Below are positions 17,365 to 25,706 of a stretch of DNA of 43,688 bases, piece by piece. The position numbers and the translations under genes were made by a program. Within the stretch, counting starts at the first letter, position 1. Each line of letters starts with the position of its first letter. The notes under the pieces were generated by a model. The model worked only from the letters and a program-made list of their open reading frames with translations, searched no databases and had not been told where the DNA came from. The stretch covers positions 1 through 43,688 of the forward strand of contig JAUWLF010000025.1 of assembly GCA_030613785.1 (NCBI GenBank). The letters run 5' to 3'. This DNA is from Chloroflexota bacterium. GTDB lineage: Bacteria; Chloroflexota; Anaerolineae; UBA7937; B3-Chlor.

Positions 17365-18186
17365 CTACCTCAACTGGGCAAAGAGGTCGGTCTCCACCTC
17401 CTCTGGCCAGCCAACTCTCGAGCGTCCCAGGGTAAACGTCTCCTCCCGAAACCACGGCTCCTGCAACACCTCTTTCGCAGACTCGCCGAACAGGTTATCG
17501 TACCCCACCTGTGTGACGTGGCACTCGAGGCCTCGTAGCTTGGTTTCGACATAGTGACTCACGTCGATGACCGTGGTGATCTCTTCGCGAGGCTGCCCCA
17601 CGATGCTGAAGGGGACCCCATCCATCATCACCGATGGGGGTTTGCCATCCTCTGACATGCCGGCTATCCGTTCCTCAGACAGCACGCGGAAGTAGAGCTT
17701 GCTGATCTGATGTGGTTCGCAGACTCCGTCCAACTGATCGGGAAAGCAGTCCGCATCTGCGGCCAGTTCAAAGGCGATGGTGGCCCACCGATGAACGGCG
17801 ATGTGATCGTAGTGACCGTAGATGCCGTCCGCTCCAAAGGTGATGAGCACCTGCGGCTTCAATTCGCGGATGATGCCCACCAGTTTACCTACCGCCTGCC
17901 CCTGATGGATGATGGGCAACAGTCCATCTGGATAGTCCAGGAATCGAGGGGGATAGATGCCATAGATCTCACAGGCACAGCGTAGCTCCTGCTCGCGAAC
18001 TTGCGGAAGATTGGCGGGGGTCGCCAGGTCAGGCACGACAATCTCACCCGCCTCGCCCCGCGTGGCGGTCACTAGGTGCACGTCGCAGCCTTCGGCCGCG
18101 TATTTGGCCAGCGTCCCTCCCGTGCCAAAGGCTTCGTCGTCCGGATGGGCGAAGAAAGCCATCAATGTCAATGTGCTTGACGCCAT
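17365..18186 (-). CDS. PIG-L/LmbE-family zinc-dependent deacetylase
   Basis: 273 residues from the ATG at 18184-18186, with GGAG eight bases upstream; a GTG nine bases earlier lacks proper spacing. Motif AHPDDE at 13-18 (H14 and D17 expected to bind zinc), TRGEAGE further on, and GHYDHIAVHRW supplying the later zinc histidine. Family members remove acetyl groups from N-acetylglucosaminyl substrates, including mycothiol/bacillithiol precursors and cell-surface sugars. The substrate is not determinable here; closeness to two glycosyltransferases favours glycan tailoring, but the family is broad. Complete and of normal length. Confidence 0.88.
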   Translation of the reverse strand: MASSTLTLMAFFAHPDDEAFGTGGTLAKYAAEGCDVHLVTATRGEAGEIVVPDLATPANLPQVREQELRCACEIYGIYPPRFLDYPDGLLPIIHQGQAVGKLVGIIRELKPQVLITFGADGIYGHYDHIAVHRWATIAFELAADADCFPDQLDGVCEPHQISKLYFRVLSEERIAGMSEDGKPPSVMMDGVPFSIVGQPREEITTVIDVSHYVETKLRGLECHVTQVGYDNLFGESAKEVLQEPWFREETFTLGRSRVGWPEEVETDLFAQLR

Positions 18187-18404
18187 GGGAGACACTCCAC
18201 TATAGTCGCGTGCTTCTCGTCGGTCACCTGCCCATCTGCCTGGAACAGTTGCCGGATCATCTGTCCCTGTGAATCAGAGGAAGTGTACCTAGTCCCAACG
18301 AAAGTAGCCTCAAGGCAGTTCCCGATCGGTCCCCAGTCTGTCACCGGACGTCGATCGCCAAGAGTCTCCCAGGACCGCGTTACTGCCCAACAGTGCTCCA
18401 GTTG

Positions 18405-18920
18405 CTAGTCCGCGCCGTCTTCCGCCGCCTGCCCCTGCCGCTCGCCCAACTGCCTGTCCAGCATGAGCAGGCCCATGGGCTGATCGCCAACTCTCTTTAG
18501 TTGCCCCACGACTCGCCCGGCGTTGTCCTCCTCCTCGACCTGCTCTGTGATGAACCACTGCAACTCCATCTGGGTGGCGTAGTCGTTCTCCGTCAGCGCG
18601 AGTTCATAAAGCCGATTGATCAACCCCGTTACCTTCCGTTCGTGCCCCAGGACCTGCTCAAACATCTCGAGAGGCGACTTCCACACCGGCGGAGGCATCT
18701 CAATCGCCTTGAGGACCACCCGTCCGCCGCGGTTGTTGACGTGGTCAAAGAACTTCATGGCGTGTTCCACTTCCTCCTGGGCCTGGACACGCATCCACGT
18801 GGCGAAGCCGGGCAGGCTCTCCGCCTCGCAGTAGGCCGACATTGAGAGATACAGATAGGCCGAGTACAGTTCCTTATTGATCTGTTCGTTGATGGCCTCC
18901 TCAAGAGCTTTGCTTAGCAC
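18405..18920 (-). CDS. ftnA: Ferritin (non-haem, FtnA type)
   Basis: 171 residues starting with GTG at 18918-18920, ten bases after AAAGGAG. The ferroxidase-centre residues fall at the same positions as in E. coli FtnA: E17, E50, H53, E94, Q127 and E130. The four-helix ferritin pattern is complete ([53 protein letters not shown]). The protein oxidises Fe(II) and stores Fe(III), often with phosphate, in a 24-mer cage. It lies 160 bases after pstB in the same direction, and no terminator is seen between them. The C-terminal dozen residues are hydrophilic and poorly conserved. Confidence 0.93.
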   Translation of the reverse strand: MLSKALEEAINEQINKELYSAYLYLSMSAYCEAESLPGFATWMRVQAQEEVEHAMKFFDHVNNRGGRVVLKAIEMPPPVWKSPLEMFEQVLGHERKVTGLINRLYELALTENDYATQMELQWFITEQVEEEDNAGRVVGQLKRVGDQPMGLLMLDRQLGERQGQAAEDGAD

Positions 18921-19080
18921 CGTTACGCATCTCCTTTCTCCACTATCTGTTCCATTGACTCTAGCAGATCACACTCAGATTCCGCCAACAAAGACCTCAG
19001 CGCCTCCCAGGGTCTTCGCCTACGGTGTAGCCAGAACAGCCGTCGTTCCACACCTGCGCTCATCTTCCAGAGCACGGCCC

Positions 19081-19842
19081 CTACCCGAACCGCCCGGTGA
19101 TGTAGTCGTCAGTTCGCGGGTCCTGTGGTCTGGTGAAAATCTGCTCCCCCGCCCCGTACTCCACCAATTCACCCATCAGAAGGAAAGCGGCCTTGTCGCC
19201 GATTCGAGACGCTTGCTGCACGTTATGCGGCACGATGACAATGCAGTGCTTTTCCTTCAGAGCGACCAAGGCTTCCTCTACCTTCATAGTGGAGATCGGA
19301 TCCAGACCGGAGCAGGGCTCGTCCAGCAAAATGACCTCCGGTTCCAGCGCCAGCACCCTGGCCAGGCACAACCTCTGCTGCTGCCCTCCGGAGAGTGCCG
19401 TGGCAGGCTCGTTGAGTCGATCCTTCACTTCCTCCCACAGTGCCGCCGCTTTGAGCGACGCCTCGACCAACTCATCGAGATCCGACCTGTTCCTGCCCGC
19501 CCCCAACAGAGGCCCGTAGGTGACATTCTCCCAGATGGACAAGGGCAGCGGCACCGGCACCGCGAAGACAATGCCCACTCTGGTGCGCAACTGAGTCACA
19601 CTGACATCTGGGTCGTGGATGCTCTTTCCGTCTAGCAGTACTTCACCTTCCAGGCGCCCTTCGGTGGCGAGATCACTCAATCGATTGAGGATCCGGAGCA
19701 GAGTGCTCTTCCCTGACATCGCCGGGCCGAAGATGGCGAGAATCTCGTTGGCGTAGATGCGGAGATTGATCCGCTTCAGGGCAGGTTGATCCCCGTAGTA
19801 GAAGCTGACATCGTTCAGGACGAGCTTCGCTTCTCCAGACAT
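19081..19842 (-). CDS. pstB: Phosphate ABC transporter ATPase PstB, variant with altered P-loop and Q-loop
   Basis: 253 residues, normal PstB length, last gene of the minus-strand pst operon and 13 bases after pstA. Walker A reads GPAMSGKST (39-47) instead of the usual GPSGCGKST. The Q-loop, normally VFQKPNPFP, reads VFAVPVPLP, so the conserved glutamine is alanine (A94). The signature LSGGQQQR (150-157), Walker B ILLDEP and the H-loop histidine (H206) are intact. PstB powers high-affinity phosphate import through PstC/PstA. Loss of the Q-loop glutamine, which couples ATP binding to the membrane subunits, suggests a modified ATP site. The second PstB at 23222 has the opposite pattern. The family call is firm; the functional reading is inference. 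Confidence 0.92.
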   Translation of the reverse strand: MSGEAKLVLNDVSFYYGDQPALKRINLRIYANEILAIFGPAMSGKSTLLRILNRLSDLATEGRLEGEVLLDGKSIHDPDVSVTQLRTRVGIVFAVPVPLPLSIWENVTYGPLLGAGRNRSDLDELVEASLKAAALWEEVKDRLNEPATALSGGQQQRLCLARVLALEPEVILLDEPCSGLDPISTMKVEEALVALKEKHCIVIVPHNVQQASRIGDKAAFLLMGELVEYGAGEQIFTRPQDPRTDDYITGRFG

Positions 19843-19855
19843 TGTCCCCCCTGCG

Positions 19856-20707
19856 TCACCACTGACGACGCCGGCGGTAGTGTCGCCGAATGAGTGTGGC
19901 CGCCAAGTTCATGCCCAGCACGAAAACCATCAGCACCAACGCGGTGCCGTACTGGATCTTGATCGGCATGCCCGGCACCTGGGTAGAGATCACGAACAGG
20001 TGGTAGGGCAGGGCCATGGTCTGGTCGAAAACCGACTGAGGAAGGCGAGGTAGGTAGAAGGCGGCCACCGTGAAAAGGATGGGAGCGGTCTCACCCGCAG
20101 CACGTTCCAGTCCGAGGATAACTCCGGTCATGATTCCTGGCAGGGCTTGCGGCAGTATCACCTTACGAATCCCTTGCCACGTGGTCCCGCCTAGCGAAGC
20201 GTTGACCACTCGGAAGCTCTGCGGCACAGCCGACAGAGCCTGCTCGGTAGTGCTGATCATCACCGGCAGCGTCATGATACCTAGAGTCAAAGAGCCGGCT
20301 ATGATGGACATGCCAAACCTTAGAAAGAGCACGAACAGTCCCAGGCCAAAGAGGCCATAGACCACGGAAGGGACTCCAGCCAGGTTGATGATGGCTAGAC
20401 GTATGGTGCGAGTGAGGGCATTGTCCGCCGCATACTCGGACAGATAGATCCCCGCCCCCAGACCGAGAGGTATGGAGGTCACGGCCGTGCCGATGGTGAG
20501 CCACACGGTACCGACCAGCGCGGGAAAGATACCCCCTTCACGCATGCCGCCGCGAGGAAAGCCGAAGATGAACTCCCAACTCAGCGCTCCGATGCCCTGA
20601 GCCACTATGTAGCCAATCACCAGAACTAGAGGTATGACCACGCCTACACCTGCGGCCGTGATGACGGCAAAGGCGATCTTCTGCGTCTTGTAGCGGGGCA
20701 GCTTCAT
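19856..20707 (-). CDS. pstA: Phosphate ABC transporter permease PstA
   Basis: 283 residues, six predicted membrane helices. The EAA-type coupling loop is visible as PQSFRVVNASLGGTTWQGI then LPQALPGIMTGVILGLERAAGET, typical of PstA. It forms the phosphate channel with PstC and contacts the ATPases. Its start overlaps the pstC stop by four bases (20704-20707), implying translational coupling. Confidence 0.94.
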   Translation of the reverse strand: MKLPRYKTQKIAFAVITAAGVGVVIPLVLVIGYIVAQGIGALSWEFIFGFPRGGMREGGIFPALVGTVWLTIGTAVTSIPLGLGAGIYLSEYAADNALTRTIRLAIINLAGVPSVVYGLFGLGLFVLFLRFGMSIIAGSLTLGIMTLPVMISTTEQALSAVPQSFRVVNASLGGTTWQGIRKVILPQALPGIMTGVILGLERAAGETAPILFTVAAFYLPRLPQSVFDQTMALPYHLFVISTQVPGMPIKIQYGTALVLMVFVLGMNLAATLIRRHYRRRRQW

Positions 20708-21618
20708 GCCAGAAATCTCCCTCCGCCGCCCCGCTCTCGACGGAAGATCGCCACCGCCGCCGCCAGGTTGATCACAAATGTGACGATGAAAAGCACGAGA
20801 CCTACTACAAATAGCACATGATAGTGAGTACTGCCACGCGCCACCTCTCCCATCTCGGCCGCTATGGTGGCCGTCATGGTGCGCACTGGCCGGAGAAACG
20901 CGTCAAATCCCAAGGGCATCCTCGCTGCGTTTCCAGTCACCATCATCACTGTCATCGTCTCCCCGATGGCTCGGCCCACGCCCAGCATCACCGCAGTCAC
21001 TATCCCAGGTCGCGCCGCAGGCAACACGACGCGCCAGATAGTCTGCCACTTGGTCGCGCTGAGGGCGTAGGCCGCGTTGCGGTAGGATTGAGGTACGGCA
21101 TCTAGCGCGTCCTCCGCAATACTGATGATCGTAGGTAGCGCCATGTATGCCAGAAGCAACACGCCTGTCAACGCAGTGAGACCGGTGGGCGCTCCTGAGA
21201 ACTGACGAACCAGCGGAGAGACCAACTGAATGCCAATGAACCCGATTACCACCGAGGGAATCCCAGCGATGATCTCTATCGAGGGCTTCAGGATCTCCCG
21301 CACCCACTCAGGCGCTATCTCGCCGATGAAGACCGCGGTCGCCACTCCCAGAGGCAGAGAGATGGCGATGGCTCCCACTGTCACCAGGAGCGAGCCCAAG
21401 ATCAGGGGCACCAAGCCGTAGATGCCGAAGGTCGGGTACCACCTTTGCCCCACCAGGTTGGAGAGAGGGACTTCCACCAAGGCAGGTGTCCCCTCCTTGA
21501 TGAGGAACAGTAGAATGAGGAGCACAAAGGCGATAGCTGACACGCCCGTCAGCCGAATCAACTGCTCGATGAAAAACGCGCGCCAATGCGTGCCTTGCCG
21601 CAATGCTGGGATTCTCAC
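20704..21618 (-). CDS. pstC: Phosphate ABC transporter permease PstC
   Basis: 304 residues starting with GTG at 21616-21618, with GGAG six bases upstream. Six membrane helices; the PstC signatures GIPSVVIGFIGI, PQSYRNAAYALSATKWQTIWRV and LPAARPGIVTAVMLGVGRAIGET are clear. It pairs with PstA to form the inner-membrane phosphate channel. It lies 39 bases after pstS and overlaps pstA. Confidence 0.94.
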   Translation of the reverse strand: MRIPALRQGTHWRAFFIEQLIRLTGVSAIAFVLLILLFLIKEGTPALVEVPLSNLVGQRWYPTFGIYGLVPLILGSLLVTVGAIAISLPLGVATAVFIGEIAPEWVREILKPSIEIIAGIPSVVIGFIGIQLVSPLVRQFSGAPTGLTALTGVLLLAYMALPTIISIAEDALDAVPQSYRNAAYALSATKWQTIWRVVLPAARPGIVTAVMLGVGRAIGETMTVMMVTGNAARMPLGFDAFLRPVRTMTATIAAEMGEVARGSTHYHVLFVVGLVLFIVTFVINLAAAVAIFRRERGGGGRFLA

Positions 21619-21657
21619 GTCCTACTCCATCACGACCTCAAACGTGCCGGACCTGAC

Positions 21658-22545
21658 TCAAGACCCTGGCAAGGGAACGAACCCTAGCTCAGCCACTATT
21701 CTTTGGCCATCCTCGCTCGTAATCCAGTCCAGATAGTCCTTGATCGCCCCTTGGGGCTCCCCCTTGGTGTAGATGTACAACGGTCGGGCGATGGGATAGG
21801 TGCCGTCGTTCACCGTACCGATGGAAGGTGCGAAAAAGGGGCCGCCCTCGCTGACGCCGACGCGCACCGATTTCTGCGCTGGGGTCACATACCCCAGCCC
21901 ATCATAGCCTATGGCGTTGGGATTGTGAGCTACCTCCAGGCCAATCACCTCAGAGGACGGCAGCAGCAATGCCTCCGGGGAAAAGAGGTCCTCGTTCTCT
22001 GGGTCTCCCAGGCGCACCACGTTCTCCAGGAAGTACATGTAGGTCCCGGAGTTGCTCTCGCGGGAAGCCAGCACGATTGGTCTCTCCTCGCCCCCCACGT
22101 CCCGCCAGTTCTCGATTCGGCCGGTGTACATGTCGGAGATCTGTGGGATGGTGAGTTCACCAATGGGATTCTGAGGGTTGATCACCACTGCTATGGCATC
22201 TAGCGCGACCACATGCTCTACGGGCGTCATGCCCGCGTGTTCAGCTTCCCGCAGCTCCTCGTCTTGCATCTGCCGGGAAGCATTGGCGATATCAGTGGAG
22301 CCATTGATCAACGCTGCGATGCCCGTCCCAGACCCACCGCCAGTTACTGAGATAGAGATCTCGGGGTGTAGTTCGTGGTAGGCCTCAGCCCAGGCCAAGG
22401 CCAAATTGACCATGGTGTCCGAGCCTACATTGACAATTGTGGTGGTCGAGGCGACAGACTGTTGAGAACCACCTTCACCACAACCGGCTGAGAGGAAGAA
22501 AAGACAGGAGATGAAGACATAGCCCAGACACCGGCGTAGCAACAA
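21658..22545 (-). CDS. pstS: Phosphate-binding lipoprotein PstS
   Basis: 295 residues if translation begins at the TTG at 22543-22545, which has AGGAG seven bases upstream. The alternative GTG at 22567-22569 sits right at the predicted transcription start and would make a leaderless message with eight more residues. The N-terminus is a lipoprotein signal (LGYVFISCLFFLSAGC, cysteine 22). Mature motifs VNVGSDTMVNLALAW, VTGGGSGTGIAALINGSTDIA and SRESNSGTYMYF are classic phosphate-binding PstS elements. It captures extracellular phosphate for PstC/PstA/PstB. First gene of the minus-strand operon pstS-C-A-B. Confidence 0.92.
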   Translation of the reverse strand: MLLRRCLGYVFISCLFFLSAGCGEGGSQQSVASTTTIVNVGSDTMVNLALAWAEAYHELHPEISISVTGGGSGTGIAALINGSTDIANASRQMQDEELREAEHAGMTPVEHVVALDAIAVVINPQNPIGELTIPQISDMYTGRIENWRDVGGEERPIVLASRESNSGTYMYFLENVVRLGDPENEDLFSPEALLLPSSEVIGLEVAHNPNAIGYDGLGYVTPAQKSVRVGVSEGGPFFAPSIGTVNDGTYPIARPLYIYTKGEPQGAIKDYLDWITSEDGQRIVAELGFVPLPGS

Positions 22546-22576
22546 GGGCAGTCTCCTAGTCCTTTTCACACAAATG

Positions 22577-22605
22577 ATTATAACCTCTGCTCTGTCGGTC
22601 GTCAA
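22577..22605 (-). promoter_or_regulatory. Consensus promoter of the pstSCAB operon
   Basis: Minus strand: TTGACG (22600-22605), 17-base spacer, TATAAT (22577-22582). The predicted start point is near 22570. This decides the pstS start question: the GTG at 22569 would be leaderless, the TTG at 22545 has a 25-base leader with AGGAG. No clear Pho box of the enteric type is seen. Confidence 0.65.
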
Positions 22606-23155
22606 GCCTCCGTTGCTCGAGGGTGTGGACAAAGCGTCTCCTGCGCCCCTCACACGTGTCGGGAGCATCGTGGCGCCACCAAGAGATGGTGGGCTTCTCA
22701 ACCCTGGCCCATTGAACGGCTGAGGCCTGCGCTGAACGCTCACATTGATGTAGCCGCACGGCGTGCCGTGCGGCTACGGAGTTCGCTTGACCCTGCACAA
22801 CAGGTGCTCCATCTCGTTGACCGGCAGACACATGCTGGGGTATTGAAGAGGGCAACAAGCTCATGCCAGGGTGCGATCTGAAGCCCTGGTGGTCACCGCA
22901 GCGAGTCCCTATGGAGCATACCAGTCTGAGCCAGTGGATTCCATTTCCTGGCAGAGTCGTGGCATTGTTCCAGGAGCCGCGCGGGAATGAATTTCCACGC
23001 TACACTCACCAAGTCCCTGCGGGACTCCAGCAACCTGGGCGCCACCCCGATTGCTGGTTGAGCGCTGGCTTTGGAAGTCGGGGTTCCGCACTCCCACACC
23101 TGACGATGTGGAAAGACGCTTCTCGAGGCTGCTGGGTTTCTTCCACATCCTCCCT
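22606..23155. other. Divergent intergenic region between pstS and the second pstB
   Basis: About 550 bases between two outward-facing promoters. It contains one strong hairpin (22750-22777) and no supported gene. Open frames here are short and lack ribosome sites. Expected to hold phosphate-responsive control sites, but none can be named by eye. Confidence 0.35.
22750..22777. repeat. Perfect 13-bp inverted repeat in the divergent pst region
   Basis: GTAGCCGCACGGC and its complement GCCGTGCGGCTAC are separated by two bases. There is no T tract on either side, so it does not look like a standard terminator. It could be an operator, a small repeat element, or a transcription barrier between the two pst units. 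Confidence 0.55.
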
Positions 23156-23185
23156 TTGCTCCTGAGCCTCTTTGTATGGTACAAT
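23156..23185 (+). promoter_or_regulatory. Possible promoter of the second pstB
   Basis: TTGCTC (23156-23161), 18-base spacer, TACAAT (23180-23185); the start codon is 36 bases further on. The boxes match four and five of six. Confidence 0.45.
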
Positions 23186-23221
23186 CGTGAGGTTTGCAGG
23201 CCCATAGGCCGCGGAGACAGC

Positions 23222-23977
23222 ATGGCGTTCACCAATAGGATGGAAGTACAGAATGTCAGTTTCTATTATGGCCAGACGAAGGCCTTGAGCAACGTCAGCC
23301 TGGGCTTGAAGAACAAGCAGATCACCGCGTTGATCGGGCCTTCGGGCTGCGGCAAGTCCACGTTCCTCCGCTTGCTGAATCGCATGAATGAACTGATCCC
23401 CGACACCAGCCTTGAGGGCACGGTCCTTCTGGATGGTCAGGACATATACGCCCCAGAGGTGGACGTGGTGGAACTACGCCAGCGCGTGGGCATGGTGTTC
23501 CAGAGGCCAAACCCGTTCCCCCAATCCATCTATGCGAACGTCGCCTTCGGCCCCAAGGTGCTCGGTATGGACTGCGATCTGGATGAGGTTGTGGAAACGA
23601 GCTTGAGGTCCGCCGCTCTATGGGACGAGGTGAAAGACAAGTTGGGTAGCCACGCGCTGGATCTGGCTGCCGGTCAGCAGCAACGGTTGTGCATAGCTCG
23701 GGTCCTGGCCCTTGAGCCGGAGGTCATCCTGCTGGACGAGCCCTGCTCAGCTCTCGACCCCATGGCGACGCTTCAGATCGAGGAGTTGATGCAGGAACTC
23801 AAGCGAGAGTATACCATCGTCATTGTGACCCACAACATGCAGCAGGCAGCGAGGGCCTCAGACTGGACAGGCCTCTTCTGGCTTGGCGAGATCATTGAGT
23901 ACAATGACACAGCGACCATGTTCACCGCACCACAAGACCCCAAGACAGAGGCTTACCTCACAGGGCGAGTCGGATAG
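23222..23977 (+). CDS. pstB: Phosphate ABC transporter ATPase PstB, second copy with altered signature motif
   Basis: 251 residues from the ATG at 23222, with GGAG five bases upstream; the frame stays open for 171 bases further but without a ribosome site. Walker [10 protein letters not shown] (39-47), Q-loop VFQRPNPFP (Q94), Walker B ILLDEP and H-loop H204 are all canonical. The ABC signature, normally LSGGQQQR, reads LAAGQQQR (148-155), so the serine that contacts the ATP gamma-phosphate and the next glycine are both alanine. It is transcribed away from pstSCAB as a single-gene unit. It probably provides the second nucleotide-binding subunit of the same importer; pairing with the other PstB is inferred from the complementary motif changes. 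Confidence 0.92.
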   Translation: MAFTNRMEVQNVSFYYGQTKALSNVSLGLKNKQITALIGPSGCGKSTFLRLLNRMNELIPDTSLEGTVLLDGQDIYAPEVDVVELRQRVGMVFQRPNPFPQSIYANVAFGPKVLGMDCDLDEVVETSLRSAALWDEVKDKLGSHALDLAAGQQQRLCIARVLALEPEVILLDEPCSALDPMATLQIEELMQELKREYTIVIVTHNMQQAARASDWTGLFWLGEIIEYNDTATMFTAPQDPKTEAYLTGRVG

Positions 23978-24274
23978 GCCGTATGCGCCTTCGCCGAGGG
24001 CCTCATCTGCAACAGCTAACAGTTAGAGATCACCACGGCAAGCTCCCAGGCTCCCACCGATCTTTCTCACTGCGATCTTCTAGCTCTTCGAACCCCCACG
24101 TACGATTACTCGCCGTCGAAACGGATTCAGAGTGTCGCGAAAGGACCCGGAGACCTGGGAGCACACAGATGCTCGACAACTCATCTGAACGCCGGCCTTC
24201 CAGAGGAGGCCCTTGCCGATAGGACCCTACCTCAAGGTCGTTGGCAACTCATCACGAAGGGAGGTCAATACACT

Positions 24275-24565
24275 GTGAACGACGGAGAGACCGCTTTCGA
24301 GGGCTACGGCTACCGCACGAGCTCCCCCTTCGGGAGTTGGACTGAAGTGAGGGTGGGTGGCGGGACGGTTTCGATCACCCGTCCGCGGGTGGGAGTGTTA
24401 CCATACCGCCTCTGGACAGCCTCACAGGTGCTGCTCCTCGTACTCATTGTGCCCGCACTCCTGGGCGCGGCAGGCATGTGGGAGATGGCCAACATGATCG
24501 CCATAGACTCCGGCCACCCGACTGTCGTACCTGACTCAGGGCAAGGAACCCGCGCCGTGCCGTGA
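24275..24565 (+). CDS. Small hypothetical membrane protein
   Basis: 96 residues starting with GTG at 24275; GGGAGG lies ten bases upstream. One hydrophobic segment at about residues 50-68 (ASQVLLLVLIVPALLGAAG) is flanked by a polar N-terminal part and a short tail. I do not recognise a family. It lies about 300 bases after pstB, so co-transcription is uncertain. The ribosome site and membrane helix favour a real gene, but the first 45 codons have no clear features. Confidence 0.45.
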   Translation: MNDGETAFEGYGYRTSSPFGSWTEVRVGGGTVSITRPRVGVLPYRLWTASQVLLLVLIVPALLGAAGMWEMANMIAIDSGHPTVVPDSGQGTRAVP

Positions 24566-24623
24566 TTGATGGGCAAAGTCTAATCACGTCAGAACACGGG
24601 TTCGCATACTGGCCCGAGAATGC

Positions 24624-24656
24624 AAAACGGGCCACCTTCGTCAAGAAAGTGACCCG
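24624..24656 (-). terminator. Rho-independent terminator of the 24734 acyltransferase-fold gene
   Basis: On the minus strand an 11-bp stem (two G-T pairs) with a 7-base loop, CGGGTCACTTT against AAGGTGGCCCG (24628-24656), is followed directly by TTTTGC. It begins 78 bases after the stop codon. Confidence 0.8.
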
Positions 24657-24733
24657 CTCGCTCCTGTCTATGGTCTGGCGGTGGCACGGCTCATCTCAGC
24701 GCGACCGGATCCATAGGAGGCCAATGGTCCTCG

Positions 24734-25537
24734 CTACTCCACTCCCAACCGCCTCTTCGCCTCCGTCAGCTTCTCATCGGTGTTCTCATAGTCGCCTCTC
24801 TGACCTGGGGGCAGCAATCGCGCCACCTGGCACATCGCCAGCTTGGTGAGATCAACCAGATAGTCGACTCTTTCGAAATCGCCTACCTCCAGCGGGCGGG
24901 GCACCACGATACGCTCTCCGAATCTCACCTTCACCACTCTCGGTCTCCCCGCCTTCTCTCTCGTGACAAACGCCATGGGCACGAGAGGAATCTCCTTCTT
25001 CAGCGAGAATAAGACTGCCCCGGTTCTCAAGTCCCCCTCCAGCAGGCCGTTACCCCTCGTTCGTCCAGTGATCGACATCCACATCACGTTCCCGGGTTGG
25101 TCGAGATAGGCCAGGACTTCCTTGACGATCCTTCGCTCCAGCCTGTATGACCCGTCCTGATCCTTGTGCACCGGGAAGACGAACCTCTCCACCCCCAGTA
25201 CCTTCATGGACGCAGTAGCTTCCGTGATGATCTCCGGCCTGGCGATGGCCTTCAAACGGGGCCTCTCGCCAGACAGCCGACAGCCAACCTTGATCACCGC
25301 TCGCATGGATTGCGACACAGACGGGTAGTTGCTCACGAGGATGGCCGTCTGTGTCTCATCCAAGAAGGAGGGAATTGGCTCCACTTCAATCCCCCTGGTG
25401 GCCAGATACATCAGTTGTCGAGCCCTCTTGCTTCGCTCGAGCAGAGCCAAGGAACGCAGCCCAGCGTCAACGCGTTCCAGGGTTTCCCTTCTCATCAGGC
25501 TCGAGACAGCCTCTGTGTAACGCAGCCCCTTCTCCAT
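24734..25537 (-). CDS. Acyltransferase-fold (PlsC/LPLAT-like) protein lacking the HX4D motif, copy 1
   Basis: 267 residues. The central part resembles glycerol-phosphate acyltransferases: ILVSNYPSVSQS at about 67-78 where the NHxSxxD/HX4D block should be, then WMSITGRTRGNGLLEGDLRTGA in the place of the FPEGTRS/GA block, and IPLVPMAFVT as the usual 'PIVPV' strand. The catalytic histidine and aspartate of HX4D are absent, so ordinary acyl transfer is doubtful. It may be a binding or regulatory homologue, or a separate family. AAAGGAGG lies before the ATG. It has its own consensus promoter and terminator. A paralogue is encoded at 30280-31140. Confidence 0.55.
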   Translation of the reverse strand: MEKGLRYTEAVSSLMRRETLERVDAGLRSLALLERSKRARQLMYLATRGIEVEPIPSFLDETQTAILVSNYPSVSQSMRAVIKVGCRLSGERPRLKAIARPEIITEATASMKVLGVERFVFPVHKDQDGSYRLERRIVKEVLAYLDQPGNVMWMSITGRTRGNGLLEGDLRTGAVLFSLKKEIPLVPMAFVTREKAGRPRVVKVRFGERIVVPRPLEVGDFERVDYLVDLTKLAMCQVARLLPPGQRGDYENTDEKLTEAKRRLGVE

Positions 25538-25585
25538 AAGCCCTCCTTTGGATCAGAATCGACGATGGCCTAATAAAACCAAAGA

Positions 25586-25614
25586 AATATACCGTACTCT
25601 CTCAATGTTGTCAA
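25586..25614 (-). promoter_or_regulatory. Consensus promoter of acyltransferase-fold copy 1
   Basis: Minus strand: TTGACA (25609-25614), 17-base spacer, TATATT (25586-25591). Downstream, the leader shares GGTTTTATTAGGC and GATTCTGAT with the leader of the paralogue at 31140. Confidence 0.7.
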
Positions 25615-25706
25615 GTTGAGGGATTGTGAGTCAGTCAGTGCGGTTCCTGACTTACATCATGGGGGATCATAGAGGCGCTCGTGTGGAGCCGAGTAGCCGG
25701 GGACGA

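Noticed and set aside
22741..22777. Hairpin at 22750-22777 as a terminator
   Set aside because: No T tract on either strand and it lies between divergent promoters, not after a gene.
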